64,000 nucleotides of DNA from Euborellia annulipes (taxonomy: Eukaryota > Arthropoda > Insecta > Dermaptera > Anisolabididae). The position numbers were made by a program, and so were the translations under genes. Every line of letters starts with the position of its first letter. Position 1 is the stretch's first letter. The DNA is taken from assembly GCA_023213315.1 (NCBI GenBank), contig JAKCPI010000966.1:186001-250000 (forward strand), written 5' to 3'. This document shows positions 38,201 to 49,489 of the stretch, in pieces. The notes below the pieces were generated by a model. The model ran no database searches and was not told the origin of the DNA. It saw only the letters and a program-made list of their open reading frames with translations.

Positions 38201-38690
38201 AAAAATCTGGTGTGACTGGTTACTTTTGGTAAGAGAAAGTTGTGTTCTGTGCTTGTTAATTTTTTGTGTCGACATATGTTTAGTTTCCACCGATACATTA
38301 GAATTAAAGATGTAAAATTTATAAACATAGAAAAATTTCTATTCTGTTACCATGGTAACCATTTCCCTATCTTTCCTATGAAGTACAAGAGTAAAGTGTG
38401 CTTCAAACAATTTTGAGGGCAAAATGAGAATATGCCTATTGAAGAGTATCTTAAAAATAATTGATTTTTGAATTTTAATCAAAATCGTAAGAGCAAATTT
38501 TGAGAAAATCGAAAAAAAAGAACTAAATAAAGAATATCAGTAAAGTGTTAGTAGTCTTTGGACGATTTTGTTCAAAAGGTTCGTGTCACGTCCCAGGGGA
38601 GTGACTAACTTAGATATAAAATTTCAACTTTATAGCTCTTTTGGTTCTTGAGATATTTTGTTCACAGACAACAGACAGCCCATGTTGCGG
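38201..38690 (+). repeat. Family A interspersed repeat
   Basis: The head AAAATCTGGTGTGACTGGTT has lost part of the hairpin return arm. The body has TGTGTCGACATATGTTTAGT, CCATGGTAACCATTTCCC, GAAGTACAAGAGTAAAGTG, GATATAAAATTTCAAC and CAGACAGCCCATGTTGCGG, and ends with GGAACCTCAAAA. Confidence 0.8.
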
Positions 38691-38913
38691 AAACCATTTT
38701 TTTGGATTCAAGGAACCTCAAAAGTTGAACTATCTGAAATTATATAGCACTGGAAAGAGGATAAACCCGCAAATTATTTTTTTTCTTGTTTACTTAGTTG
38801 TTAAGTTGAGATTAGGTGTTACAATATTTATTTTGTCTAAATAAGGTTGTCCTATTTCAAATTTGCTTGTTGAAGTATATAATAAGAAGAGTGTGACCCC
38901 AGCTGTCAATCCG

Positions 38914-38944
<31 letters not shown>

Positions 38945-39062
38945 AAGTTCAAGTAACAAATTTCTTAGAAACAGAGGGCTCTTTTGACCTATTTAAAATG
39001 GCAAATATTTACAGTGAGTTTCAAAACAGAAACTTGCCCCGATATTTTTTAGATAGATTATT

Positions 39063-39110
39063 AAAAAATCTGGTGTGACTGGTCGTGCTTGTCATACCAG
39101 ATTTTTTGTG
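39063..39110. repeat. Family A hairpin alone, internally deleted
   Basis: AAAAATCTGGTGTGACTGGTCG is joined directly to TGCTTGTCATACCAGATTTTT, leaving only the terminal stem. Confidence 0.75.
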
Positions 39111-39119
39111 TACAAAATA

Positions 39120-39560
39120 AAATAGTTATATAGCCTATATATACAAGTTCCTGGCTGCCATGGGGCGATTGGCCCACGATTATTTGATGTAGAAAGTAAA
39201 AAGTAAAGTGAATGTTGAGGCACTGATTAAGAAACAAGCCGCCATGGGGTCCGTGATAGGTATTGTGGGGTTAGGCCTGAGGTTATTTGAAATGAAAGAA
39301 ATCCACCAAAAGCGGATTGCGCAGCTAGTCATTTTTTATGAATTTGTTCCATTGAGAGAGGCTTTATTTTGAATTTTATTTAAATAAAAATTTGATCTAG
39401 GGTTGAGTTGCAATTCTGTGGATTGAATGTCATCCATCACTGCATATAAATGAATGATTGTCCTCTAAAAAAAAAAAAGCCCCAACGAAAAACGGCGCCC
39501 CAGTTGAGATTTGCCCCCCCCCCCCCCCCAAAGGCTAGTTGCGCCGCTGGTAGGCCTACC
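39120..39560. repeat. Transposon-like fragment with a C-run and a GCGCCGCTGG end
   Basis: The right end AAAGGCTAGTTGCGCCGCTG after a 16-base C run resembles common G-run MITE ends (CCAGCGGCGCAACTAG on the minus strand). The left side has CTGGCTGCCATGGGGCGATT and AAGCCGCCATGGGGTCCG. Limits are uncertain. Confidence 0.4.
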
Positions 39561-40375
39561 TATCAACACATCCAATAAACTTGTGCTGACTTGCTTACAA
39601 AAAATATATAGATATAAACTGGAAGTAATATTCCTATACTTTGGAGAATAAGCCTATAGGGCTTGCATGAGCTTGCAAGAGAGACAAGCAAATGAATTAT
39701 TTTTATTATTTGTCTTTAAAAATTGTATTTTATCAAATTAATAAGATAAATGCATTTATTGTCTAGAAACAAGCTTCGTGACCACTTCCGTATATAAATA
39801 TTTTGTTAGAATACTCACAATGACTCATTTTAATACATTTTTATAAAATCGCAATTACGTTTATATCTACCATATATAATAAATAATAATTTTTGTGGAG
39901 GCATTTTGATTTCTAATATTTAAAATAATAAACCATGTTCTAATGTATGTGGAGAGATGAAATTTACCTCGAATGTCGCTCAAGTTTAAAAGAAACGGGA
40001 ATTTTTTGCAGGAGCCCAGGTGGGACGCGTCTGCCCCACGCGACGCCATGTTCCAAATGAGGGATGAACACGATTAACACGGAAGGTGCTTCTCTTATCA
40101 CTGCTCCCCCTCTACTGAAGACTCTTTGACCTTGCTATTGAATATAAAGCAAATTTTGCCAATATAAAAGCATTGAGACCCTTGTCGGCTCTCAGCGATT
40201 GGCCAGAGGCTCCGGGAGTGGGGGAGGGGTGGGGGTGGGAACGAAATCCTATGATAACATGCTTAATTGGCAACGATCCAAATTATTTCAATTGGAAAGA
40301 ATATATTATAAATTATTAGAAAATGGGGAATTTAAAGAAAAAATATTTAAAATTTTTTTTTTTTTTTTTAATTAT

Positions 40376-40540
40376 TATAAAAAATTTGGTGTGACTGGTC
40401 GCACTGCAGTTGTTTGTGTCGACAGTTTAGGCGATATATACCAGTATTTTATTTTTCTTTTCCGTGAAGTAAAATTTATAAACAAAAAATCTGGTGTGAC
40501 TGGTCGCACAGCACACAACTCCTACCTTCGTATATATATA
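40376..40540 (+). repeat. Two tandem family A heads, truncated
   Basis: TTTGGTGTGACTGGTCGCAC at 40385 and TCTGGTGTGACTGGTCGCAC at 40490 both start family A copies; the first keeps GTGTCGACAGTTTAGG, the second ends at ACACAACTCCTACC. Confidence 0.7.
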
Positions 40541-40743
40541 TATAAGAGAGAAAGTAAAATATTTATATTTTCTTAAAAAAATTACATTTAATGATGAAAA
40601 TTTTCTCAAATAATTAAAAAAACCTATAATATATCCATACTCGTATGGTTTAAACGGAAAGTATCACTAGGGCCTATAAGTATATGTATTATTTTTCCTT
40701 CTTTTGTTCTCCCAATTTTTTTAAAAATTATCTTTCTTAACAG

Positions 40744-40893
40744 GTATCTTTCAATGGTGATTTATTTCACCCACCCAATCTACTACGAATTAGAGGAACC
40801 AAAAGTACCAAGAACAATATGACGGACCCAAGTAGAATCATCAATGCCATCATCAGAGAAGAATTAGATATAGAAACTCATCTGGAATTTTAA
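40744..40893 (+). CDS. Candidate last coding exon of an unidentified plus-strand gene
   Basis: A pyrimidine-rich acceptor (TTATCTTTCTTAACAG) ends at 40743. The following 49 codons read VSFNGDLFHPPNLLRIRGTK, STKNNMTDPSRIINAIIREE, LDIETHLEF and then TAA. The composition is balanced and unlike the Lys/Phe/Ile strings of random frames here; the opposite strand is interrupted by stops. An AATAAA occurs about 65 bp after the stop. I do not recognise the protein. It lies in antisense to the long Notch intron and could be a nested gene's terminal exon, a pseudogene piece or chance. No matching upstream exon was identified. Confidence 0.35.
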   Translation, partial: VSFNGDLFHPPNLLRIRGTKSTKNNMTDPSRIINAIIREELDIETHLEF

Positions 40894-41102
40894 TCAAGAA
40901 AAAAAAAAAAATGGCTGGCCATCAATCATCAAGTTCCTTTTATCTTTAAAATTTTCTAATAAAATACAATTAAAAATAAACTAGACAACAAGATTTATTT
41001 CAATTTTAGAAAAAATTTCATTTCATGCAATGCAATTGTTATTAAAATCAGGGCTGTTGTCTACATTTTTATATTATCATCATTCAAAAGATTTGGTCCA
41101 GT

Positions 41103-41384
41103 CAGTGGCGGATCCAGAGGAGTTTCTCGGGGGAAGGGGGGTAATCTGGTGTGACTGGTCGCACAGCACACAATTTTTTCTTATGATCGGTAATTTAAAG
41201 GTCCATTCTGTAGTTGTTTATCAGAATATAGGCCTATATACAAATCAAATTTTTAGGTATTAGTTTTTAAAATTTTATTTTAAAAATATAATTTTTTCCC
41301 CAAAAAAAAATATTTTTTTCAAATCTCGGGGGGGGGGGGGGCTAATTACCCCCTTTACCCCCCTCCCCCTTGTATCCGCTCTTG
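41103..41384. mobile_element. hAT-type MITE with 8-bp duplication GGTCCAGT
   Basis: The left end CAGTGGCGGATCCAGAG and right end CTTGTATCCGCTCTTG are inverted and imperfect. GGTCCAGT stands directly on both sides (41095-41102, 41385-41392), an exact 8-bp duplication as made by hAT transposases. The interior contains a family A head (41144-41180) and a G run. Confidence 0.8.
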
Positions 41385-41429
41385 GGTCCAGTGTATTTTG
41401 GTTGACCTTATTATACTGTATATTTATGG

Positions 41430-41895
41430 TCGAAGGTAGAAATGGTTGCCATGGTAACAAAATATAAATATTTTCCCAAACTTATAAATTTTACATCTGC
41501 CCCCGAGTTTGGCGTAGCAGGTAGCGTGCCTACCTCCTATGTCGCGGGTTCGGACTCAGGCAGTCCGATGATTTTATTTAAGCCATTTGGATACCAGATG
41601 GCTTAAATATTAGAAATGCCTGAACCCCAATAAATATATTAATTACAACGGTTATCGTCTAAAGTTTTAAATGGCCTGAGTTGCCGAAAAGACTGTGTGA
41701 ATGTGTGTGTGAGTGTGAGTGTGAAAAAAGTGTGAATGTTAAAAAAAAAAAAAATTACATCTTGAATTCTAATATATCGGCGGAAACTAAAAATAAGTAG
41801 ACATAAAAAAATCTGGTGTGGCAAACACAGAATACAACTTTCTATACCGAAGGTAAAAGAAAGTTGTGTGCTGTGCGCCAGTCGCACCATATTTT
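41430..41895 (-). repeat. Family A copy, minus orientation, split by a SINE
   Basis: The body at left (GGTTGCCATGGTAACAAAAT, AAATTTTACATCT) resumes after the SINE (TTACATCTTGAATTCTAATA), followed by the hairpin head TCTGGTGTGGCAAACACAGA ... GTGCGCCAGTCGCACCATA. Confidence 0.8.
41500..41756 (+). mobile_element. tRNA-derived SINE inserted in family A, with TSD TTACATCT
   Basis: The head CCCGAGTTTGGCGTAGCAGG, B box GCGGGTTCGGACTC, palindrome AAGCCATTTGG/CCAGATGGCTT, box GAGTTGCCGAAAAGAC, GTGTG-rich tail and poly-A are all present. TTACATCT flanks both sides, so the insertion point within family A is exact. Confidence 0.85.
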
Positions 41896-42635
41896 TTTTT
41901 CTTTTTAGTGTGTTCGGTCAATATAATTAGAAAAATTCTTCTACTGCATCTGAGGAATGGGAAAAAATTTTACCTTCCAATATTCTAAGTAGAAAAGATG
42001 AGCTTAGGTTGTCGAATGATTTCTTAATTGAGTTAAAGGAGGAGGTGGAGAAGGAGCAGCATCTTTTGTTTCGAACTTGACTCGACGGAAATGTTGTGAA
42101 TCGGTCTCTATTATTAAGGTAAAAGCCCTTTTGGCCGACGGGTAGCAATTCACTCCCAGGGGGCAATTTGACCATCATCATCATTGCTAGTCGTCGCCGT
42201 CGCCTATCATTTCGCTAACAACAAAAAACTATTCTCTTATGTCGTTCCTTAATTTAGTATTTTTTTTTTCGACATCCAAATCATGGGATGATATTTTTTC
42301 TAGAAGCCAATAAATAATTTATTCTTGATTATTACTGTATGAATCATTTTAAATGGAAATAAGTTTTTTAAAATAATATACTGTATTTCATATTATTATC
42401 ATTATAAGTAAATTAACAAAAATATACTTTCTTAAAATAATAATCTCAATATAAGCTTTAAAAATAAATTAACTTAGACTATGAACTCCCCAAGTATTAA
42501 TACTTAGAGTTTGGTTTTATATGAGAAAAAAATAAAAGCATCTTGTTTTCTCTAAAAGCAAATAAACCAACAGTTAAATAGAATCTGTCAAAAGTTCGAG
42601 CTGAGTTTGAACTAAATGTTTATTTTTACTTTCTC

Positions 42636-43475
42636 TTACCTATATAAGTTGAAATATAGTATTGTATAAAGAGAAAGTATGGTTTCATGTCAAAAGTTCG
42701 ATGTCGAAATTTTGAGGTCCCTTGAGTCCAAAAAAGTATAACATGGTCTGTCTGTGTCTGTTCAATTTAAACCATGAAGGAATTGAGCTGGGAGGTTGAA
42801 ATTTTATATTTAAGTTAGACACTGTCCTGAGGCGGAAAAATAAGCCTTTGATCAAAATCGGTCAAAAAGTATTAGTATTCTACTTATGTACTTTTTCAGT
42901 ATCTTTTTAGATTTTCTCAAATTCGCTCCAATGAATTTGATTAAAATTAATAAATCAATTAATTTTTAGATTCTATTTAAAATGTATATTTTCATTTTGC
43001 CCTTGAAATCTTTTGAAGCATACTTTACTCTTGTACTTCATAGAAAAGAGTGAAAAAAAAAAACACTCACACTTTTTTCCCATTCACACTCACATTCACA
43101 CGCATACATACACACAGTCTTTTCGGCAACTTAGGCTATATAAGACTTTAAACGATAACCGTTAATTTGAATAATTTATATATTGGGGTTCAGGCATTCT
43201 TATTTAAGCCATTTGGTATCCAAATGGCTTAAATAAAATTGGACATTGGACTGCCTGGGATCCGAACCCTCGACCCTTGGTATAAAAGGCAGGCGCGCTA
43301 CCAACTAGGCTAAGCCCGAGGGCTACTCTTGTAATTCATAGGAAAGAAAGGAGTAATGGTTGCCAGCGTAACAAAATAATATATCGGCAGAATCTAAAGA
43401 TACGTCGACACAAAATATATGGTGTGACAAGCACAGAACACAACTTTCTCTTGCCAGAGGTAAGAGTGCAATGCC
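42636..43475 (-). repeat. Family A copy, minus orientation, nearly complete, with SINE
   Basis: It begins CTTTCTCTTACCTATATAAG, the far end of the element, then TTTTGAGGTCCCTTGAGTCC, ATGGTCTGTCTGTGTCTG, AAATTTTATATTTAAGTTAG, AAAAAGTATTAGTATTCTAC. After the SINE it ends at the hairpin arm ATGGTGTGACAAGCACAGAA, with the second arm missing. Confidence 0.8.
43048..43325 (-). mobile_element. tRNA-derived SINE inserted in family A, 16-17 bp duplication
   Basis: Minus orientation: poly-T, ACACTCACACTTTTTTCCC, CAGTCTTTTCGGCAACTTAG, the palindrome and a tRNA-like head ending CCCGAGGGCT. ACTCTTGTACTTCATAG before it and ACTCTTGTAATTCATAG after it form the target duplication (one mismatch). Confidence 0.85.
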
Positions 43476-44845
43476 GTCAGTAACATTTCAGATCTTTTAT
43501 TTTCTTATCCTCTCAACTGTTGAATTAGTTCTTGCTCTGTCTTTGTCTATGGGATAATATTCTTATTAAGTAGGAATTTTACCTCCTAGATAAGTTATAT
43601 TTAATTATTTTTTTTTTCCTCTCTTACAACTCAATTCTCTTTTCTCCTGGTGGTGTTAAAAATTTAAATAAAGTTTATTTATTAACCAGAAAGAAGATAA
43701 ATTAGACTATTATTTTATTTTATTCTCTAAAAAAATTAGTCATTAAATCACAAAAAAAACTTTTAGGATTCTAGTATTAATTTTAAGTTTATTTTGCACA
43801 TTAAATTGTAAAATGATAATTTATTTGATATTTATCTTAAATGTATAGACAGGTGGTCCAAACATATAATAAATGTACTTATCTAAATATATAATTTTTC
43901 TTAATTAATATTAATAAATTCTTTTCCAAAAAATCAACTTTGAATATTTCATTATTATTATTCTTTTTTATTAGGTTGAAATCTTTTTGCAAGGACAAAT
44001 GAAAAAAGTTTAAAGATAATAAACAAGATTTGTGTAGATTTAATGATGCAGGATTTGGCAGAGGCCACCTTAAAGACTTTCAATGTCATTAAGAAGGAAA
44101 TAATTAATCGCCTATCTTCAGTAAAAAAATTTGTACAGTGAATTATTTTTCAATTTTTTTTTTTTATTTAAGGTCTTTTTCTGTATGGATTGGTACCCAA
44201 GCAAATTGAAATAAATTTTTGTCCCATGAATCGGGATGATTTTTTCAATAATATATATTCAGTATTCTAATAAAATTTCAAATAAATTTATAGGGCCTAT
44301 ATTTTGATATAATTCGGGGTCCCATTTGTTCCTAACGAGATTTAATAGTACATTTGTGTAGTCTGTTCTACAAGGCGGTCTGGAGAGATTACCGAAAAAT
44401 GTATTAATGAATCGGTCATTTATGTTGTCTATCTTCCAGTGAATGAATTTATGTAACTTTCTATAGAAAAATCTTAAATTTCGAAAAGATTTATTTGTTA
44501 CTTTTAATTAATTAATGTTGAAGTTGTAGCAACCCTAAACAGATATTTTCATGACATTGTTGTAAACCGGACAAGAGGAGTGATTTGATTTAATAGGAAG
44601 AGATATTGGGGCAAGGGGATATTGCCCCCGGGGTCTGAAGTTTGAAGGGGGCTTTGAATTAGGGTTCGGGGAATCAAGACTTATATACGGATGATCATTA
44701 AAAAATTATTAAAGACTGCCCCGGGAGAAGAATATCAATGCGCTTGGTTAAAATTTTATGATGTTAAAGGGCCTATAATAAACAATTAATTATTTTATTT
44801 AAAATTTGTTACCTGACTATAAAAAATAATAAATCGTGAGGAAAG

Positions 44846-45164
44846 TAAATGTGCAGCCAGGAAAATAAAAAAATATTTAAATTCTTTTGGTCGACGTTTC
44901 GGACGCAAATCGCGACATTCTTAAAACATACATAGATATTACTGTGTAATATTTAAAATATTTTTTCCAAATGGAAAAAATAATGCACAGAGAGCTCTTC
45001 TCATACACATAAAGATGCCTCTTTCAATATTGTTCAAATATTTTATATATTACATATATGTGGGTTTTGTAACAACCTTTGCTCCCGAAGAAGGATGCGA
45101 TTGGCGTCCAAAACGTCGACCAAAAGATTGTAAATAATTTTTTATTATCCTGGCTGCACATTTA
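44846..45164. mobile_element. Foldback/MITE with about 75-bp arms and a TGGTCGACGTTTYGGACGC motif
   Basis: Left TAAATGTGCAGCCAGGA...CTTTTGGTCGACGTTTCGGAC and right GTCCAAAACGTCGACCAAAAG...CCTGGCTGCACATTTA are inverted. The interior of about 170 bp has no open frame. Confidence 0.75.
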
Positions 45165-45494
45165 AGCTTACGCTCAAAATTAGGACAATTAGATTACAAT
45201 TAAATTGGTTAACTTGATATTGGTATGTGCCTGTCTTTTGAAAAGCCGTAGTGTAATTTGAAAAAAAAAAAAAAAAAAAAAAAATATACATTATCTCTGT
45301 AGTAATTAGTAACACTCTCGGATAATCTGTTTATTCGGTTGCCTAATTTAAGGGGAACCTTATTCAAGCTAATGGATTGTATTTTTTTGTTTTTTGATTT
45401 TTTTATATACGTGGACTCATTCAGTTTTTTTGTCGATGCTTTCAGACTAATAATTGAAGGGTAATATAGAGAAGATAGAATGAGGATAATTTGC

Positions 45495-45675
45495 TGTTTA
45501 ATTAATCGACGCTCTTCCTCGATACGAGAGTCGCAAATCAGACACCCCGGCTGACAAGCTGTGCAATTAACCGTCTACGAGGACATCGAGGCCCACCATA
45601 TATGTGAAGAGCACGACTGACAATAAATCCCCATCGTCCACGAACGTAGTGCACTCTGCAAAGATGGGTCGGTAT
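45495..45675. other. GC-rich island in the long intron, no repeat family recognised
   Basis: About 180 bp of balanced composition (CGACGCTCTTCCTCGATACG, GGCTGACAAGCTGTGCAATT, ACATCGAGGCCCACCATATA) within AT-rich sequence. No clear open frame, inverted ends or SINE boxes. It could be a conserved regulatory element or an old insertion. Confidence 0.3.
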
Positions 45676-46119
45676 CTAAACGCAATTGTTTATTTTTTTT
45701 TTATTTGAACCTGAAGTCATTTAGAGTATTTTTTATCAAATATTAAGTCACGATTACCATTTTAACAAAAGTTGCTGCCTAGAGAAAAACATGCTCAATC
45801 CCTGTACTTAAGTGTGATTGTTTACTATTTTCACTTAGAAATTATTAGTAACAAAATAATTTTTATCTAATAAAAAAAAAAATAACCAATTAGAATTTTT
45901 CTTTTTACAAGCAACATGCTCTCTTTCAAACTTCAATCAATGACCTTTGAACTGAGTAAAATAAAACGAAAACTTGTTATTTGAAAGAAAAGAAATTTTG
46001 GAAATTAATATTAAACAGCACGAAGCGATTGGAATTTGATTGATAGTTATCAAAGAAATTTCTAAATTAATTAATTTATGAAAAACATATAACCAAGTAT
46101 TTATTAATTTAAATAAGCG

Positions 46120-46215
46120 AAAAATGTAGGTACCGCCGGGAGTTGCACCACGGATCTTGTCGATTTACGCTCAACATGCCCTACTGTTGGACCACAGTAC
46201 GCACTCACTTATTTA
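46120..46215 (-). repeat. Decayed tRNA-like sequence
   Basis: The minus strand reads AGTGCGTACTGTGGTCCAAC...GTGGTGCAACTCCCGGCGG, which has a weak A-box/B-box layout. No cloverleaf closes, so it is treated as a SINE head. Confidence 0.4.
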
Positions 46216-47679
46216 AATTATGATAGATCGCTGATTTCAGTCTACTAGAGAAAAGCCGCTCAAATCAAGCGTTCAGATTTCTCCGTTACTGAGGCGCGAT
46301 CTAGATGGACGTTTTGAGAACACAAAATGAGAATCTAATACAATAACGAAAAAGAATAGACTTAAAATATTATATATTAAATAATTTATATTAAAATAAC
46401 CTTGATTTTTGAATAAATTAATTTTTCCATTATTTATTAATTAGAAAAAATTTATTATGCTATAAAATATTGTAAAATATCATTAATTAAGCAAAAGAGA
46501 TTAATAAATTAATTTTAATAAATATATGGTATCAAAATAATTTTAAATGTCTTTAGAATGCTAATTTCAAGCTAAAATAAAATTTTTAATTATAGTATAC
46601 AAATATTTATTTCATTAACATAAAGAGATATTGGTGTAAATATTAATAAATAATAATTTAAAAAATATTTTCAATTAAAAAAAAATATGGACAGAGTTTA
46701 AATGGCTTCCGATGCCGAAAAAGTAAGGTCTGTTTAAAAAATAAAAAAATATCTTATGTTATCTTATTTAGTTGTGTAGAGAGATAATTTGACACTTTTT
46801 AATTAGCCAGATAAAATTAATTGAAAAATACAAATAGGGATTAAATTATTTAAATAAAAAAGTATTCAGATTTTTTGTTTAATAATTTATAATACTTTTT
46901 TTTTAAAGAATGAGCAGGTAATTGAACTTCTCTCTTTGAGCGTCAGTAAATTTAAATAAGTGTTTAATTATAAATAATGGAATAATTTAAATTCAAGTTG
47001 AAAAACTACTCTTGTTGATTAGGTCTTTTTCTTTAATTTGTTAAGAAAATTAAACACTCATCAATCTAAAGAAGATCGATTTTTATTTTATAATATAATC
47101 TTTTTTTTCTGAATAAAAAAACAACAATAACAACGCCACCAACAAGAACAACGTTTACTGAAAGAGCGTGGGTCGTTTAAAAAAAAGCCAATTAAGGCTT
47201 TATTCATCAGTACAGAAGCTACCTGTTTGTGAACGGAGAACTTTTTTTTTGTTGTTGAGGGGATTCCCCCGCCCAGGAGCCTGATTCATATGCACGGGAC
47301 GGCCAAGCAACCCTTGAATACCAGCCACCAATTAACTAAAACGGGGTCCACTTTTCAACAAAAAAAGATTAATCCTACTAAGTAAAAGGAATAGAAGCCA
47401 GAAAGAAATATTAATCCAATTTTTTTCAATTAACTTTCAACGATCTTAAAGACTTAATGAAGGTGGGAAGAAAGTATTGAAATTTTCTTGATTAAGTTTG
47501 AAAAAAAAAAATTTGTTGAAGTAGATTAAGTTGATAAATATGATATAAAAAAAATAGTAGTTTATGGATGATTTCAACTCCTAATAAAGGTCTAAAATTT
47601 GCTAAATCAACTCAAAATGATTATAATTTTCTTTTAAAAAAATTTAAAATAATTTGTGATGATTATAACAATGGTTATT

Positions 47680-48165
47680 AAAAAATCTTGTGTGACTGGT
47701 CGCACAGGTAAGAGAAAGTTGTGTTCTGTGCTTGTCACACCAGATTTTTTTGTGTTGATATACATATATTCAGTTTCCTGCGATATAGCAAGATTTAATA
47801 TGGGGAAATATTTATATTCTGTTTCCATGGTAACCATTTCTTTTATCTTTCCTATAAAGCACAAGAGTAAATTGTGCTTCAAAAGATTTCAAGGGCAAAA
47901 TGAGAATATACATTTCAAAGAGGTTCTAAAAAATTGAATTTTAATCAAAAACCTTGGAGCAAATTTTTAGAAAATCGAAAAAAAAAATTGAAAAACTATA
48001 TCAGTAAAGTGCTAGTACTTTTTGGCCAATTTTGATTAAAAGCTTATTTTCACGCCTCAGGCGGGTGTTTAACTTGAAATATAAAATTTCAACCTCTTAG
48101 CTCTTTTTGTTCTTGAGATATTTTCTTTACAGACAGACCATATTGCGAAAACCAAATTAGAAAAA
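47680..48165 (+). repeat. Family A interspersed repeat
   Basis: The head is a shortened hairpin (CTTGTGTGACTGGTCGCACA ... GTGCTTGTCACACCAGA). The body has ATACATATATTCAGTTTCC, CCATGGTAACCATTTC, TCAGTAAAGTGCTAGTACTT, AATATAAAATTTCAACCTC and ends at ACAGACCATATTGCGAAAAC. Confidence 0.8.
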
Positions 48166-48291
48166 AAATTTCAAATGACAATTGTCCCATTTAAATCGCT
48201 AAACTTTTTTGTCTTTGAGCTAATTAAAATATAAATATAGAATTTTTAAGCCCTTTCTTCTTTAACAATGTCATGATCCATCCGCCCTTGG

Positions 48292-48649
48292 TTATATACG
48301 TATCTCAGGCGATAAACTTATTTTAATTGTATTGGATACCAATCCACCCGTCCCCATTTATTTCAATAGTATTGGATACTAAACAATTGAAATAAATGGG
48401 GACGGGGTCTTAAAAGGTGCCGAAAAGGCCTTAACAAATTTTAAAAAAAAGTACATGCAGATTATATAATAGGCTGGGATGTGTAGAGTAATGGGGTTGG
48501 AGAATAAAGTGAAAAAATACGCTTTCCAGTGGCGTCAATTTTCTAGTTACATTTCTTTACCTAATAAGAAAAATATTCTACCTATTCCACTTGGGGAATC
48601 TGATTTTGAGATAAAAAATATAATAATCAAAGTCGTTATTTTTGATCTT
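48292..48649 (+). repeat. Left arm of a near-perfect 358-bp inverted repeat
   Basis: It runs from TTATATACGTATCTCAGGCG to GTCGTTATTTTTGATCTT and is the reverse complement of 49490-49847 with the same length and only about two substitutions seen by eye. The arm includes a SINE-tail-like box (GGTGCCGAAAAGGCCTTAAC), an inner palindrome around CGTCCCCATTTATTTCAATA and part of a plus-strand 67-codon frame (48479-48682). Confidence 0.9.
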
Positions 48650-49489
48650 CAACCATTCAGTCAGGAAAATACTTTCTTTTGAAGATTTTCTAAAGATATT
48701 TTTTAAATTTCTCAGAAGAAGGCTTGCTATCATAAGAAGAAAATGAGCAGTGATTAAGAACTTTTCGAGGAAAGATGATACTTGAGATTTGTTGAAAATT
48801 AATCCTATCTATTCAGCTTTAATTTTTTTTTTTTAATTAATAAAGAACTCGTGAAAAATAACCATTTATTTTGAATTAAACATTAAACACAAGTAAAAAA
48901 AGGCGTTCTTTATTATTTTACTGATGAGCATATCTCTATTTGTCTTGGTAATTAATTCCAATTGTATATTTAAATTGACACATAGTTGCTTGAATGTTCA
49001 ACATGGAAACAAACAAGATTAGAAATGCAAGAGGTTAAACATGCATAACCTAGCTAGAAAAAAGATAAGATTTGGTCAATTAGAAACAAATAATTGTTTC
49101 GAATTACGGTGTCCCGGCCAATGACTAGTTGGCCCGAAAACCCGACGTCGTTGAACTAAACTCCCATGACCATTGACTGTTTGATTTAATCAGAATCCAT
49201 GACCTACAGGTCAATGATTTGCCAGATTTGTCATCAGGGAGGAAAAAAAGTTGCTTCGTTGTTTATGATGATTGAGTTCAATCCTCCACTCTCCCCCTCC
49301 CCTTCTCTCTAGACTTTTAAAAAATATGGTCTCGTTTGAAATTGCTAAATCGACAGAGATAATGAGCAATAATCAGGATCTATAAATTTTTACCAATTGG
49401 ATTTTGAAAAAATAAAATTAAATAAAAAAAAAATTGTTTTTTTTTTAGCAGTCTTATAAAAATCAATCTCATTAGCGGAATTATTTAAC

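Noticed and set aside
39867..40049. Minus-strand ATG frame (MASRGADASHLGSCKKF...) with a donor-like site, as a possible Notch first exon
   Set aside because: The start lacks a real signal peptide, there is no EGF1 half with a C-x-N-G-G pattern, and the exon would end at GAG/GTAAAT after only about 27 codons in a phase that was not shown to fit phase 2.
40199..40576. Plus-strand 125-codon frame with a Gly-rich start
   Set aside because: The right half runs through poly-T and a family A copy; only the first 40 codons lie in unique sequence, the start is not ATG, and nothing is recognised.
48479..48682. Plus-strand 67-codon frame in the left arm of the 358-bp inverted repeat
   Set aside because: Begins at GTG or a late ATG, matches nothing known, and simply crosses from the arm into the spacer.
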